Below, piece by piece: positions 1 to 8,983 of a stretch of 48,650 nt of DNA. Both the position numbers and the translations under genes were made by a program. How positions within the stretch are numbered: position 1 is the stretch's first letter; every line of letters begins with the position of its first letter. The DNA is taken from the NCBI GenBank assembly GCA_047615875.1, contig JBLHGU010000017.1, positions 1 through 48,650 of the forward strand, in the 5' to 3' direction. The stretch comes from JBLHGU01 sp047615875 (lineage in GTDB: Bacteria; Pseudomonadota; Gammaproteobacteria; Arenicellales; CAJQKF01). The notes under the pieces were generated by a model. It saw only the letters and a list, made by a program, of their open reading frames with translations, had not been told where the DNA came from and did no database searches.

Positions 1-1
1 T

Positions 2-175
2 TCTACTTATCTCGATGACTTGATTGGGTCGGGCAAGCTTTGTCTAGCCAGTCAACGGAGAGTGCAAACCAACCGTAGTTATTATTGCTGCCTGTCGGAG
101 CGTGGTCTGGAAAAGCCTGCAGCCAGGGACTTCGCCAACTGGTTACACAGCACGATCAATCTTAGGAAATTATAA
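2..175 (+). CDS. LysR-family regulator, C-terminal end only (cut by window start)
   Basis: The frame is open from base 2 to a TAA at 173-175 and gives 57 residues. The translation resembles the end of the LysR substrate-binding domain of GcvA-like regulators: a segment reading LDDLIGSGKL, then RSYYCCLSERGLEKPAARDF, then NWL. That is the usual layout of a two-residue aromatic strand followed by a final helix. The helix-turn-helix lies upstream of the window. The gene points at the PLP enzyme that starts 130 bases later, which could be its target, but LysR genes more often regulate a divergent neighbour, so this is only a guess. The family call rests on a short fragment. Confidence 0.6.
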   Translation, partial: STYLDDLIGSGKLCLASQRRVQTNRSYYCCLSERGLEKPAARDFANWLHSTINLRKL

Positions 176-304
176 GTCGAGCACTGACATAAGCATTTTA
201 CGTAGCTAGAATGGCTGTAACAACGATAGTTCTCTAGAATATAAGAGAAACTCGACCGTTTCAAAAGGCCGTGAACTTATAGCGGTCACTTTAAGAATTG
301 AATT

Positions 305-1276
305 ATGCGCTTATCCATAGCAAGAATTGAGACTGCAGTTTCCAATATAGACAAAGTATTCCTGGATTCCCCCCAGTATATCTGTCCGTGTCTTAGTAAG
401 GCCTTAGGATGTGATATCGTTTTGAAAGTCGAAACACTAAATCCAGTTCGTAGTTTTAAAGGTCGCGGAACAGAAACTGTATTATCTCGTCTGGATTCTT
501 TAGATAGTCGAAAATCTGTGGTGTGTGCTAGTGCCGGAAACCTTGGCCAAGCACTTGCATACAGTGGTAATAAAAGAGGTTTTGATGTAACCGTAACAGC
601 GTCCGCTGCTGCCAATCCATTGAAGCTAAATCGTATGAAGTCCATGGGTGCAAATGTTGTATTGATTGATGGACAGATTGAGGAAGCTCTAGAGGCGGCG
701 ATCGCTCATTCCAGGAATACTGGAGCCTTTCTAGTGGAGGATAGTAAGAATCTAGATACCTGTGAGGGAGCAGCAACAATTGGTTTAGAGCTCTCTAAAC
801 TACCATTTCTGCTAGATACTGTTTTAGTTTCACTTGGCGCAGGAGCAATGGCAACCGGTATTGGTTTCGCATTGAAGAATTACTCTCCAGACACAAAAGT
901 AGTCTGTGTTCAGCCTGAAAATGCACCTGCTATGACCCGCTCATATCGTGCAGGTAAAATAGTTGAATCCGATGCACCCAACACTATCGCCGATGGTGTC
1001 GCTGGAAGATACTGCATTCCTGAGGTATTAGATGACTTGTTGGATGTTGCTGATTCAACCATGCTCGTGAAAGAGGCAAGCATCGTAGAAGCCATGCAAG
1101 TGCTCTATGAATTTTCCGGTTTGATTGTTGAGCCTGCTGCAGCATTGGGTGTGGCATCTATATTGGAGAATCGAGAACACTTCAAAGGACAGTGTGTAGC
1201 ATCAGTTCTATGCGGTAGTGGGGTTTCTCCACAAGATTTTGGCAAGTGGGTTTTACGCGATACGTCTTTAATTTAA
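305..1276 (+). CDS. PLP-dependent threonine/serine dehydratase-like enzyme
   Basis: This is a 323-residue fold-type II PLP enzyme of the threonine dehydratase/serine racemase group. The PLP lysine lies in the motif SFKGRG (about residues 49-54). It is followed by an SAGNLGQ loop that would hold the substrate carboxylate (about 77-83), and by a Gly-rich phosphate loop SLGAGAMATG near 178-187. The C-terminal SGLIVEPAAALG and CGSG segments also fit the family. There is no ACT regulatory domain, so it resembles a catabolic TdcB-like enzyme and not biosynthetic IlvA. It would deaminate threonine or serine, or racemise or eliminate a related amino acid; the substrate cannot be read from sequence. 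The ATG at 305 is the first in frame, with a weak ribosome site. Confidence 0.85.
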   Translation: MRLSIARIETAVSNIDKVFLDSPQYICPCLSKALGCDIVLKVETLNPVRSFKGRGTETVLSRLDSLDSRKSVVCASAGNLGQALAYSGNKRGFDVTVTASAAANPLKLNRMKSMGANVVLIDGQIEEALEAAIAHSRNTGAFLVEDSKNLDTCEGAATIGLELSKLPFLLDTVLVSLGAGAMATGIGFALKNYSPDTKVVCVQPENAPAMTRSYRAGKIVESDAPNTIADGVAGRYCIPEVLDDLLDVADSTMLVKEASIVEAMQVLYEFSGLIVEPAAALGVASILENREHFKGQCVASVLCGSGVSPQDFGKWVLRDTSLI

Positions 1277-1414
1277 CGGTAGGCCAAAATGTTTCTATGG
1301 CCGCTATCGGTGAAAGCTCGGACGCTCACAGATTGGTGATATCACAACTACATCGGTGTAGTCGTACGCTCGATAGTTTGTTGACCCCGGGGAGTAAAAG
1401 ATGGACTTATATCG

Positions 1415-2719
1415 TCATTTGGTTGATGTAACTTGCTGGCGATATATAGCGATTTTTTCCAAAAGGTATTGTCGACGGTTACGGTACTCATTTTTCAATG
1501 CTATTGCCTCATTTTGAATGCTCGCTTGCATTGTGGCCTTATTAACCTGTCCGGTAGCGTCCTTCAAAAATTGGTCCATGGCATTTCTTATAGATTTATC
1601 GGCTAGTTTTTCCTGCAGCCGGTTATATGTTTCGGATAATGCCCCATGAAACACATTCGCATTTAGTTCCAGCTCTAACAAGTTCTCAACCTGGTTTACA
1701 AATTGATGATACAGGGTGGGGGTTTGCAAAATTTGCTTACCAAGCTCAGATTCAACGCAGTAAGCCATTCCCCACGGATCTTTGTAGGCAAATTGTTCTT
1801 TATAGTGACACTTGTGAAACAAATCGTCGGGATCCCACTTAAACACACGATAGAAGTACCCCGGTGGCACAGGAGCATGGGGATAAGGATACTGGGCAAA
1901 CCACATTTCATCTACATAGTCACCATTTCGGAAAATTGAAGCGACTGCTAAATGCCGGATAAATTGATCGACATCGAGGACACGATGGATATGCTCAATG
2001 AACTGCGCTGGGTCTAGTTCCGAAATTCTTTTAAAGGCATAGGTATAGTCCAAGCGTGCTAAATCATTGGTCGTAACGCTGTGATTTACTTCTACGAATG
2101 TTGTAGGCGGATTATAACTACGACGGAGCAGTGCCATAGGTGGGATCTCGGATCTTTGCATACTGTCAGACGGTTTTTCCAGCAACATGTATAAGCCGCG
2201 ACTTTCACTACTGATGAGTAATTCAATCATCTGAAACTGGAGCGGAAACAAATCCACGGCCTTCCAGAGCCGATAGAAGGTATTACTGCGCAGGTACATA
2301 TTGTCCAGACACATACTAATTAGATAGTACTGCTCTGATTTCGATTCCGGCAGCAACGGGCTGAATCCCGATCCCGTTAGATCAAGTGTAAAGCTCTTAC
2401 GTTTACAGGTTTTGAACGATCCTTTACCGCGCATATGTGCCCGGGCAGCAACCTGTCCAGATTCCAGGTCGGTGCTTATAGACAAATTGAAATTGTCCTT
2501 CGAGAGATTCTTTTTCAGGCTTTGATAGGTAAGGTTTTGCTCCTCGTCCAATTCAAAAAATAACTGTTTGGGAACAGTGCCCTGTCGCGAATTATTCGAT
2601 TGTCCTTGGGCTATAGTATTAATGCCGACGATCATCACCATCCCAAACAGACACCTTACAATGGTACGTATTGCAAGCTTGAGGATTGGCCGGTACTTTT
2701 TTTGATTTACCAAATACAC
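1415..2719 (-). CDS. CotH-kinase-like secreted or anchored protein
   Basis: This 434-residue protein has a basic N-terminus followed by a hydrophobic segment near residues 14-38, ending at AQG, so it is probably exported. It has the CotH layout. The strand RAHMRGKGSF followed by KRKSFTLDL (about 93-112) corresponds to the RGNSS...KKSY block. SESRGLYMLLEK (about 167-178) matches the substrate-loop strand. KWDPDDLF (about 290-297) matches the WDLDxxF metal-binding motif. CotH proteins are atypical protein kinases, in spore coats and also in many Gram-negative secreted proteins. A second, more divergent CotH-like gene lies head to head at 3044, suggesting a pair acting on one envelope target. 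The substrate is unknown. Confidence 0.7.
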   Translation of the reverse strand: MYLVNQKKYRPILKLAIRTIVRCLFGMVMIVGINTIAQGQSNNSRQGTVPKQLFFELDEEQNLTYQSLKKNLSKDNFNLSISTDLESGQVAARAHMRGKGSFKTCKRKSFTLDLTGSGFSPLLPESKSEQYYLISMCLDNMYLRSNTFYRLWKAVDLFPLQFQMIELLISSESRGLYMLLEKPSDSMQRSEIPPMALLRRSYNPPTTFVEVNHSVTTNDLARLDYTYAFKRISELDPAQFIEHIHRVLDVDQFIRHLAVASIFRNGDYVDEMWFAQYPYPHAPVPPGYFYRVFKWDPDDLFHKCHYKEQFAYKDPWGMAYCVESELGKQILQTPTLYHQFVNQVENLLELELNANVFHGALSETYNRLQEKLADKSIRNAMDQFLKDATGQVNKATMQASIQNEAIALKNEYRNRRQYLLEKIAIYRQQVTSTK

Positions 2720-3043
2720 GACAGCCTGCCCGACTAAACTTGCGTTAATATAGTTAAATTATTACCTGTTCGTTCAGGCAATAATTGATGATGCACTCAG
2801 CAGTCTAATGACAGCAGCAAGGTAAACTGTATATAGTCAAAATAGCTGTTAGTGACAATGCCAGCGTAGACTATACTTCAATTTATAAATGTCACTACCA
2901 ATTTTCTGGTTTAGATTATTGGGGAATCTCAGTTCTTAATAAGTACTTGAAATTATCGCTTGAGTTCAAATTCCAGTTCGGTGTATTAAAGGCGTGATAT
3001 GCGACGATTATAAATAATAGACCCTCTATTTAGGCACGATTTT
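2720..3043. other. Divergent intergenic region between the two CotH-like genes
   Basis: These 324 bases hold no convincing reading frame. They should contain the promoters of both CotH-like genes. The only structure I see is the imperfect inverted repeat at 2757-2786 (separate entry), near the start of the minus-strand gene. Confidence 0.5.
2757..2786. promoter_or_regulatory. Imperfect inverted repeat upstream of the minus-strand CotH-like gene
   Basis: AATTATT-A-CCTG and CAGG-C-AATAATT flank the six-base loop TTCGTT, giving 7+4 paired bases with one A/C mismatch. It lies 38-67 bases before the start at 2719, so it could be an operator or a hairpin in the leader RNA. No factor is known for it. 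Confidence 0.35.
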
Positions 3044-4567
3044 TTGAAGCTCAATCTACCTAGGCAAAACGCCCTCCAATATTCGGTATTGGTGACAATG
3101 CTGTTGCTGATTTGCCTGATCGGTTGGTGGGGCACAGCCCAGACAGACCTGCAAGGTTTTAAACAACGGCTGCAAACCAAAACCTTGCCAAAGGCCATGT
3201 TAGATCACGGCACCAAAGGCGAAATTCTTAAACTACTCGATCTGGTTTATATTGCTGAGAATCATACTTTCCCTACACCAGACCAACTCGCTTCTAAGCA
3301 AGATCTTCAATTTCAAATTTTAAATGCTTTCCGCAAAAAGCGTCGCCCTGGAATCTATGCTTATCAGGCGAATACTGGGGGTGCTCAATCGCTGCCAAGC
3401 AGCGACATCCCGTTTGACAATGAGCCCACTCTGCGCATTTCCCTGGCGTTTAGCACAACAGCACTACAACATCCCGATGTCGGCTTATTGAGTCAACCGC
3501 TTTTAAGCCAAACGGCTAATGCACAGTCAGCAACCATGACCTTGTTTCGTAATGGGGAAATTATTTACGCTAGTAGTGTTGGTGCCAAAATCATTGGTCC
3601 TAATAGCTTTCGCAAAAGACAACAGCCAGGAAACTACCAGGGTTTTCGTTTGTTGTTTCGATCACGCTTTGGTTCCGACCCCGCTTTCGCTACGGATTTT
3701 CTTGAATCAACGTCCTCCCACAAGTTGCACAGTCTGATTGTTGATCCAGTTAATCCACGAAAGAAATACCTGGCGTTACAGCTGGCGCGCCAGGCCGGCC
3801 TCAAAGTCCCGGATCATCAACTCGCCAACCTTAGCTTGAATGGACAAGACCTCGGGCTACGACTGTTACGCGAATCCGTTAGCTCAAGTCAGTGGGCAAA
3901 GCGTTTAGAACATGAAGACTTTGAGTTTTACCGTTACGGAGATCTTGCTACTGCTGCTGAGGAGTTGGCTTACAATAAGGCGGTAAATTGGACTGACCGA
4001 AATCGTCATAAAATTGATCGAAAGATGGCCAGCAAACTGATTGACGTTGAAAACCTGACCCACAGCATAATTTATTTTCTATACTGTGGTTCTAGCGATT
4101 GGTTTAATTGGGCCATGGTGCGGAATTTTCAGGGAGCGGTACGATGGCAATGGGTAGTATGGAACCTGGACAGTTGCTTTAGCGACCGATGGCTCACCGG
4201 CAACGGGCTTCGCTGGCAACAAAACTGGATTGAAAATGCCGTATATCTTCGTGCCAGTGACCATAGATGGCAAGCAATTCATGATGACCTGCGATTAAGT
4301 CTTTTCGCCGCTTTGATGAACAACGATCCTGAATACCCAAACTACTTTTTTGCAGAGTTTCAACGTTTACTAAAGAACGTATATTCCAGTGACAAACTGA
4401 TGCCACAGATTCGAGTGCTAAAGCGTATATCTGGTTCGGACAGAGATCTAGCCACTGGTCACCGTAACCTAACTATGTCGGAAATTGAGCAGTTTTTACG
4501 TAATCGTGGTGACTTTCTGATCTCCAGGATAAAGAGTGTCCAAACTAATTTTCCGTCGTCCGAGTAA
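3044..4567 (+). CDS. CotH-like membrane-anchored or secreted protein
   Basis: This 507-residue protein begins with a basic stretch and a single hydrophobic segment (about residues 13-32, rich in Leu, Ile, Val and Trp), followed by a long exported region. Weak CotH features run in the same order as in the neighbouring gene: VDPVNPRKKYLALQLARQAG (about 228-247), a strand LSLNGQDLGLRLL (about 262-274), and VVWNLDSCF (about 375-383), which resembles the WDLDxxF motif. The head-to-head position with a clearer CotH protein strengthens the call. The start used is TTG at 3044 with no good ribosome site. I see no better in-frame ATG before the hydrophobic segment, so the start is uncertain. Function and substrate are unknown. 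Confidence 0.5.
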   Translation: MKLNLPRQNALQYSVLVTMLLLICLIGWWGTAQTDLQGFKQRLQTKTLPKAMLDHGTKGEILKLLDLVYIAENHTFPTPDQLASKQDLQFQILNAFRKKRRPGIYAYQANTGGAQSLPSSDIPFDNEPTLRISLAFSTTALQHPDVGLLSQPLLSQTANAQSATMTLFRNGEIIYASSVGAKIIGPNSFRKRQQPGNYQGFRLLFRSRFGSDPAFATDFLESTSSHKLHSLIVDPVNPRKKYLALQLARQAGLKVPDHQLANLSLNGQDLGLRLLRESVSSSQWAKRLEHEDFEFYRYGDLATAAEELAYNKAVNWTDRNRHKIDRKMASKLIDVENLTHSIIYFLYCGSSDWFNWAMVRNFQGAVRWQWVVWNLDSCFSDRWLTGNGLRWQQNWIENAVYLRASDHRWQAIHDDLRLSLFAALMNNDPEYPNYFFAEFQRLLKNVYSSDKLMPQIRVLKRISGSDRDLATGHRNLTMSEIEQFLRNRGDFLISRIKSVQTNFPSSE

Positions 4568-4701
4568 CTGACTAATTTGTCCTATCTATATAGGCTGTGA
4601 AAGCCAACTATTGACAGTAGGATTTACAAATCTAACAGTCAGAGACACACTCAATTGATACGGTTCAAAGCCAACACAGTTTTAAAAGGTAATTGCTCAA
4701 T

Positions 4702-5361
4702 ATGCCGACGTTAGAAATATTTCTCGGCTTTCTGTTGGCGACGTTATTAATGAACATCTCTCCTGGGCCATCGAATCTTTATGTGATGGCTAGAGCAATA
4801 TCACATGGATTTAAAGGAGGGCTTGTCGCGGCCCTTGGTCTGGCTACAGGAAGTCTATTTTATGTTTTTGCAACCGCATTAGGATTGTCTGTGTTGTTTA
4901 AGCACTCACCTCAGATATATCTGATCGTTAAATTGGTTGGGGCGACTTACTTAATTTATCTCGGTTATAGATATATCAGGCCAAAGCCTGCGAGCATGCA
5001 CCAACCCACCAACTCGCACACTAAGAAACCTCTAGCGTCGGTTTTTTAAGAGAGTGTGCTTGTCGAGATAACCAATCCTAAAACAGCATTATTCTTTGTT
5101 GCCTTTTTACCGCAGTTCGTTAGCGAATCACATGCAGTTGCTCCACAATTATTAATACTAGGATTAATAGTCACCATTACCGCATTACCCTGTGATCTGT
5201 TGGTCGCCGCAAGTTCTAGTAAAGTGGCAGATTGGTTGTCTAGAAATCAGTTTGCACAAAGAGTACAAGATTGGGTTTCTGGATCTATACTGGTTGGCTT
5301 GGGCAGTTTTATTGCTATCAAAGAATTAAGAGAAGCGTTGAGAGCCAATATGTCGGTTTAA
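4702..5361 (+). pseudogene. LysE/RhtB-family amino acid exporter interrupted by an in-frame stop
   Basis: The frame runs ATG 4702 to TAA 5047-5049, then continues in the same frame to a TAA at 5359-5361. Read through, it gives about 218 residues, a normal LysE length. The first part carries the family signature NISPGPSNLYV and three hydrophobic helices. The second carries VEITNPKTALFFVAFLPQF, the usual loop and fourth helix. Frame is kept across the stop, so this is a single-base nonsense change (for example AAA, GAA or CAA to TAA) and not a frameshift. The part after the stop could restart at a GTG (5056), but half a LysE protein is unlikely to work. A TTG at 4693, closer to an AAAGG ribosome site, is an alternative start. 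A sequencing error remains possible. Confidence 0.75.
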
Positions 5362-5488
5362 GGACAAACTACAGGCATAGCTGGCAAACTGAATCCGGTT
5401 CGCAACTCACTTAAGACAGTCGGGCCGACTTCCAAATTACAGCATATTCACTAAAAATTAATTAACCTTTGCTCTATTAGAAACACCA

Positions 5489-6109
5489 GTGATTGACTCA
5501 ATTTCTTTGGCATCTACAGCTTTGGCTTTTTTTGTCGTTGCAGTTTCGCCAGGTCCTGCAAATATCTCAAACGCTACTATCGCAATGAATTACGGCCGAA
5601 AACCCAGCCTTATTTATGGTGCAGGATTATCTTGTGGTTTGGTATTTTGGGGAATAATTGCAGCGAGTGGTATGGGCGTTTTGCTACAAAGTTCGCTTTA
5701 CCTTTTAACAGCACTCAAAGTTTTAGGCGGGGTGTATCTTTTGTGGCTCGGGTTTCAATTTGGTCGACAAGCGATAGTATCTAAACTGGAAGAAACCACA
5801 GTTTCGATCGGACAAAATTGGTTCTTGCATGGGTTTGTCCTGAATTTGTCAAATCCAAAATCCGTTCTAGCCTGGATGGCAGCACTATCTGTTGGACTTG
5901 ATTCGGGTGATGGCACTGGTGCGATTATTGCTGCTACTGCCGTTTGCATCTTCGTGGGATTCGCGAACAATGCGCTCTACTCCATTTTGTTCTCAGTAGG
6001 AGGAATGATGCGTGTGTACCAAAAGTACCGCCAGTGGATTAGCAGTATCGCGGCAACCCTTTTTACTTTAGCTGGTTTTGGTTTAATACGTTCAGCCTTT
6101 GCTCGATAA
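5489..6109 (+). CDS. LysE-family amino acid exporter
   Basis: This 206-residue, mostly hydrophobic protein has about six predicted membrane helices. It has the LysE/RhtB signature VAVSPGPANISN at about residues 17-28 and the conserved loop NLSNPKSVLAWMAALS at about 121-136. The family exports amino acids and derivatives (lysine, threonine, homoserine, cysteine) by proton exchange across the inner membrane; the substrate here is unknown. The start is GTG at 5489. It follows a broken paralogue by 127 bases, and this copy may have taken over the job. The two are diverged, not a recent tandem duplicate. Confidence 0.85.
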   Translation: MIDSISLASTALAFFVVAVSPGPANISNATIAMNYGRKPSLIYGAGLSCGLVFWGIIAASGMGVLLQSSLYLLTALKVLGGVYLLWLGFQFGRQAIVSKLEETTVSIGQNWFLHGFVLNLSNPKSVLAWMAALSVGLDSGDGTGAIIAATAVCIFVGFANNALYSILFSVGGMMRVYQKYRQWISSIAATLFTLAGFGLIRSAFAR

Positions 6110-6224
6110 TATGGCTGATCGCTCGATCTGACCAGCGGTTAGACGGTGTTTATCAAAAGGGTATCCACACATCAACATTGTAGCCTGAGTAGCCATTACT
6201 ACGCTAAAGCGGAACGGGATATGA

Positions 6225-6869
6225 TCAAGTGGACTCTTTAGTCAGCTGCGCCAGGATATTCTTGTAGTTGTCGACACCCTGCGCGCCGGTGACAAGGTGC
6301 TGGCGATCAAATACCACTGAAGGTACGCCGCGAATACCCTGCTGGATCCAGAAATCCTGCTCCTGCCGGACTTCGGACGCAAAGCGTTGATCTTCTAAAA
6401 CTGCCAGCGCCTCGGCCGAATCAAGACCAATCTCCCCGGCAATATTGGCCAAAATCGTCATGTCAGACAGGTCGCGCCCATTAGTGAAATGTGCGGTGAA
6501 CAACGCCATTTTCAGATCATTTTTACGTCCCTGTGCGTTAGCCCAATGCAGCATTTGGTGAGTATTGAAAGTGTTGTGCATGCGCATGTCTTCCGTGAAC
6601 CTGAAGTCAAAACCCAGATCGACTCCGAGCTTGGCCATCTGTTGGCGGCTTTGTTCAGATTGCTCCGGCGTGGAGCCGTATTTCTCGATGATATGCTCAC
6701 GAGTATTCTGCCCCTCTGGCGGCATTTTGGGGTTCAGCTCGAACGGTTGCCAATGGATCTCGTGCTCGATTTCCGTGGCCTTCAGCGCCTGGGCTAGTTG
6801 GTGGTATCCGATGATGCACCAGGGGCACATCACGTCGGACACGATGTCGATGCGGAGTGGCGTTGTCAT
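6225..6869 (-). CDS. DsbA-family FrnE-like thiol oxidoreductase
   Basis: This 214-residue thioredoxin-fold protein of the DsbA/FrnE group has the active-site motif CPWC near residue 15 (within SDVMCPWCIIG) and the cis-proline region GIRGVPSVVF near 185. There is no signal peptide, so it is cytoplasmic, as FrnE proteins usually are. They act in disulfide exchange and stress resistance, and some act as isomerase-like enzymes. I chose the ATG at 6869 over an upstream one at 6893 because AAGGAG sits six bases before it, and MTTPLRIDIVSD is the typical family start. It is transcribed in the same direction as fghA upstream (160-base gap with a hairpin), so it may be a separate unit. Confidence 0.85.
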   Translation of the reverse strand: MTTPLRIDIVSDVMCPWCIIGYHQLAQALKATEIEHEIHWQPFELNPKMPPEGQNTREHIIEKYGSTPEQSEQSRQQMAKLGVDLGFDFRFTEDMRMHNTFNTHQMLHWANAQGRKNDLKMALFTAHFTNGRDLSDMTILANIAGEIGLDSAEALAVLEDQRFASEVRQEQDFWIQQGIRGVPSVVFDRQHLVTGAQGVDNYKNILAQLTKEST

Positions 6870-6990
6870 GTGATACTCCTTTGCGTCAGGCAAATAAGGC
6901 CAGACTCGATTGTAATAAACTCTGAGTGGGTTATGACTTGAATATTGAAATGACTATAGAAAGCAAATCAGATGGTCATAGTCCGGCAAT

Positions 6991-7020
6991 ATTCCAACTG
7001 CACCAGTGTGCAGTTGGAAT
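6991..7020 (-). terminator. Perfect 13-bp hairpin after fghA
   Basis: ATTCCAACTGCAC and its exact complement GTGCAGTTGGAAT flank a four-base loop, nine bases past the fghA stop codon. No U-tract follows on the minus strand, so it may protect the 3' end of the frmA-fghA message or work with Rho, and is not a standard intrinsic terminator. Confidence 0.6.
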
Positions 7021-7029
7021 CGCTACATC

Positions 7030-7869
7030 TTAGTCGCTTAACAGGCTTGCATGATGGGCAATGTGATCACCGATGAAGCTGGCGATAAAGTAATAGCTAT
7101 GGTCGTAGCCCGGTTGCATGCGTAACTCCAGTGACTGACCAGCATCTTTACAAGCTGTCTCAAATAGTTCGGGCTTTAACTCATTTACCAGAAAGTTATC
7201 CGCATCACCCTGATCTATCAGAATAGTGCTGGCAATAGTATTGCCCGTTCCGACCAATGCCGTAGCATCGTGATTCCTCCAGTTCTTCTGATCATCGCCT
7301 AAATACCCACCCAAAGCTTTCTGTCCCCAGGGACATTGAGTTGGTGCACAGATTGGAGAGAACGCGGAGATAGAACGATATTGATCGGTGTTACGTAAGC
7401 CTATAGTTAAGGCTCCGTGACCGCCCATTGAGTGACCGGTTATGCCCTGACGGTCTGGATTACCTGGAAATTCATTAAAAACCAGCTCCGGTAATTCGTT
7501 AACCACATAGCTATACATTCGATAATTTGTTGACCATGGAGATTGTGTGGCATCAACATAAAATCCCGCGCCACTACCAAAATCGTATGACTCATCCTCG
7601 CCCTCGATATTCGAGCCGCGCGGGCTTGTATCCGGAGCCACCAAGATTAACCCATGCTTGGCCGCATAGCGTTGGGCACCGGCTTTTACGGTAAAGTTTT
7701 CTTCAGTACAGGTTAATCCAGATAAATACCACAACACCGGTACCGGCCCCTGTTTTGCTGCAGGCGGTGTATACACTGCAAACTGCATGCCAGTGCCGGT
7801 TTGCTCGGAGTCGTGGCGATACACACCCTGGGTACCGCCAAAACAGACTTGCTCGTTGACTATTTCCAT
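7030..7869 (-). CDS. fghA: S-formylglutathione hydrolase
   Basis: This 279-residue esterase-D family alpha/beta hydrolase converts S-formylglutathione to formate and glutathione, the second step of glutathione-dependent formaldehyde oxidation in the cytoplasm. The nucleophile serine sits in GHSMGGHGA near residue 146, with a family oxyanion region LSGLTCTEENF near 49-59. The catalytic Asp and His lie in QGDADNFL and GYDHSYYF toward the C-terminus. The length is normal. It begins four bases after the stop codon of frmA, so the two are one operon. Confidence 0.95.
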   Translation of the reverse strand: MEIVNEQVCFGGTQGVYRHDSEQTGTGMQFAVYTPPAAKQGPVPVLWYLSGLTCTEENFTVKAGAQRYAAKHGLILVAPDTSPRGSNIEGEDESYDFGSGAGFYVDATQSPWSTNYRMYSYVVNELPELVFNEFPGNPDRQGITGHSMGGHGALTIGLRNTDQYRSISAFSPICAPTQCPWGQKALGGYLGDDQKNWRNHDATALVGTGNTIASTILIDQGDADNFLVNELKPELFETACKDAGQSLELRMQPGYDHSYYFIASFIGDHIAHHASLLSD

Positions 7870-7873
7870 AGGA

Positions 7874-8983
7874 TCAGAAATTTACCACACTGCGAATAGA
7901 CTCACCGGAATGCATCAGATCGAAAGCTTTGTTGATATCTTCCAATGGCATTTGATGAGTAATCAGATCATCAATGTTGATTTTGCCCTCCATATACCAG
8001 TCAACAATTTTCGGAACGTCTGTACGGCCACGAGCGCCACCAAAAGCAGTGCCTTTCCATACTCGACCAGTTACTAACTGAAACGGACGTGTGGCAATTT
8101 CCTGACCAGCGCCGGCTACACCAATAATGATGGATTCGCCCCAGCCTTTATGACAGCACTCTAGCGCTTGTCGCATGACATCAACGTTGCCAATACACTC
8201 AAAACTGTAATCTGCACCGCCTTTGGTTAAATCGACCAGATAAGGAACCAGATCGCCTTCAACTTCAGAAGGGTTGACGAAATGAGTCATACCAAATTTT
8301 GTGGCCAGTTCTTCTCGCTTGGGATTAAGGTCTACACCGATAATTCTATCAGCACCGGCCAGGCGCGCGCCCTGAACAACATTCAGGCCGATTCCACCGA
8401 GGCCGAAAATAACGACATTATCACCAGGTTTAACTTTTGCGGTATTAATTACAGCGCCAATACCCGTGGTTACACCGCAGCCGATGTAACAAACTTTGTC
8501 GAAAGGTGCGTCCTCGCGAATTTTCGCCGCAGCGATTTCCGGCATGACGGTGTAGTTGGAGAAAGTTGAAGTACCCATGTAGTGATAAATCTGATCACCA
8601 CCGATTGAGAAGCGGCTGGTGCCGTCTGGCATCAAACCCTGACCCTGTGTCACCCGAATGGACTGACACAGATTGGTTTTACCACTGGTGCAATACTCAC
8701 AGGTACGGCATTCAGGGGTATACAACGGAATAACGTGATCGCCTTTTTTCAGGCTAGTTACGCCAGGACCCACATCAACCACAACACCTGCACCTTCGTG
8801 GCCCAGAATGGCCGGGAAAATGCCTTCAGGATCGGCTCCGGAACGGGTGAATTCATCCGTATGGCAAATACCAGTGGATTTGATTTCCACCAGTACTTCG
8901 CCAGCTCTTGGGCCGTCCAGAGTGACGGTTTCAATACTAAGCGGTTTGCCAGCTTCAGTGGCGATGGCTGCACGAGTTTCCAT
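7874..8983 (-). CDS. frmA: S-(hydroxymethyl)glutathione dehydrogenase (class III alcohol dehydrogenase)
   Basis: This 369-residue zinc- and NAD-dependent enzyme oxidises S-hydroxymethylglutathione, formed spontaneously from formaldehyde and glutathione, to S-formylglutathione. The catalytic zinc region TGICHTDEF is near residue 37, GHEGAGVV near 62, and the four-cysteine structural zinc site lies in PECRTCEYCTSGKTNLC (about 90-106). The nucleotide loop is GLGGIGLNVVQG (about 194-205). A strong AGGAGG ribosome site precedes the ATG at 8983. No frmR/FrmR-type repressor gene is adjacent. The upstream region holds a perfect 14-base palindrome that may be the operator. It probably handles formaldehyde from the methylamine genes 20 kb downstream. 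Confidence 0.95.
   Translation of the reverse strand: METRAAIATEAGKPLSIETVTLDGPRAGEVLVEIKSTGICHTDEFTRSGADPEGIFPAILGHEGAGVVVDVGPGVTSLKKGDHVIPLYTPECRTCEYCTSGKTNLCQSIRVTQGQGLMPDGTSRFSIGGDQIYHYMGTSTFSNYTVMPEIAAAKIREDAPFDKVCYIGCGVTTGIGAVINTAKVKPGDNVVIFGLGGIGLNVVQGARLAGADRIIGVDLNPKREELATKFGMTHFVNPSEVEGDLVPYLVDLTKGGADYSFECIGNVDVMRQALECCHKGWGESIIIGVAGAGQEIATRPFQLVTGRVWKGTAFGGARGRTDVPKIVDWYMEGKINIDDLITHQMPLEDINKAFDLMHSGESIRSVVNF

Noticed and set aside
1336..1362. Small palindromes after the PLP enzyme as a terminator
   Set aside because: The stem is six bases with no U-tract, too weak to claim.
5056..5361. The second half of the LysE gene as an independent exporter gene
   Set aside because: It starts in the middle of a membrane protein and lacks the SPGP segment, so it is the tail of a broken gene.
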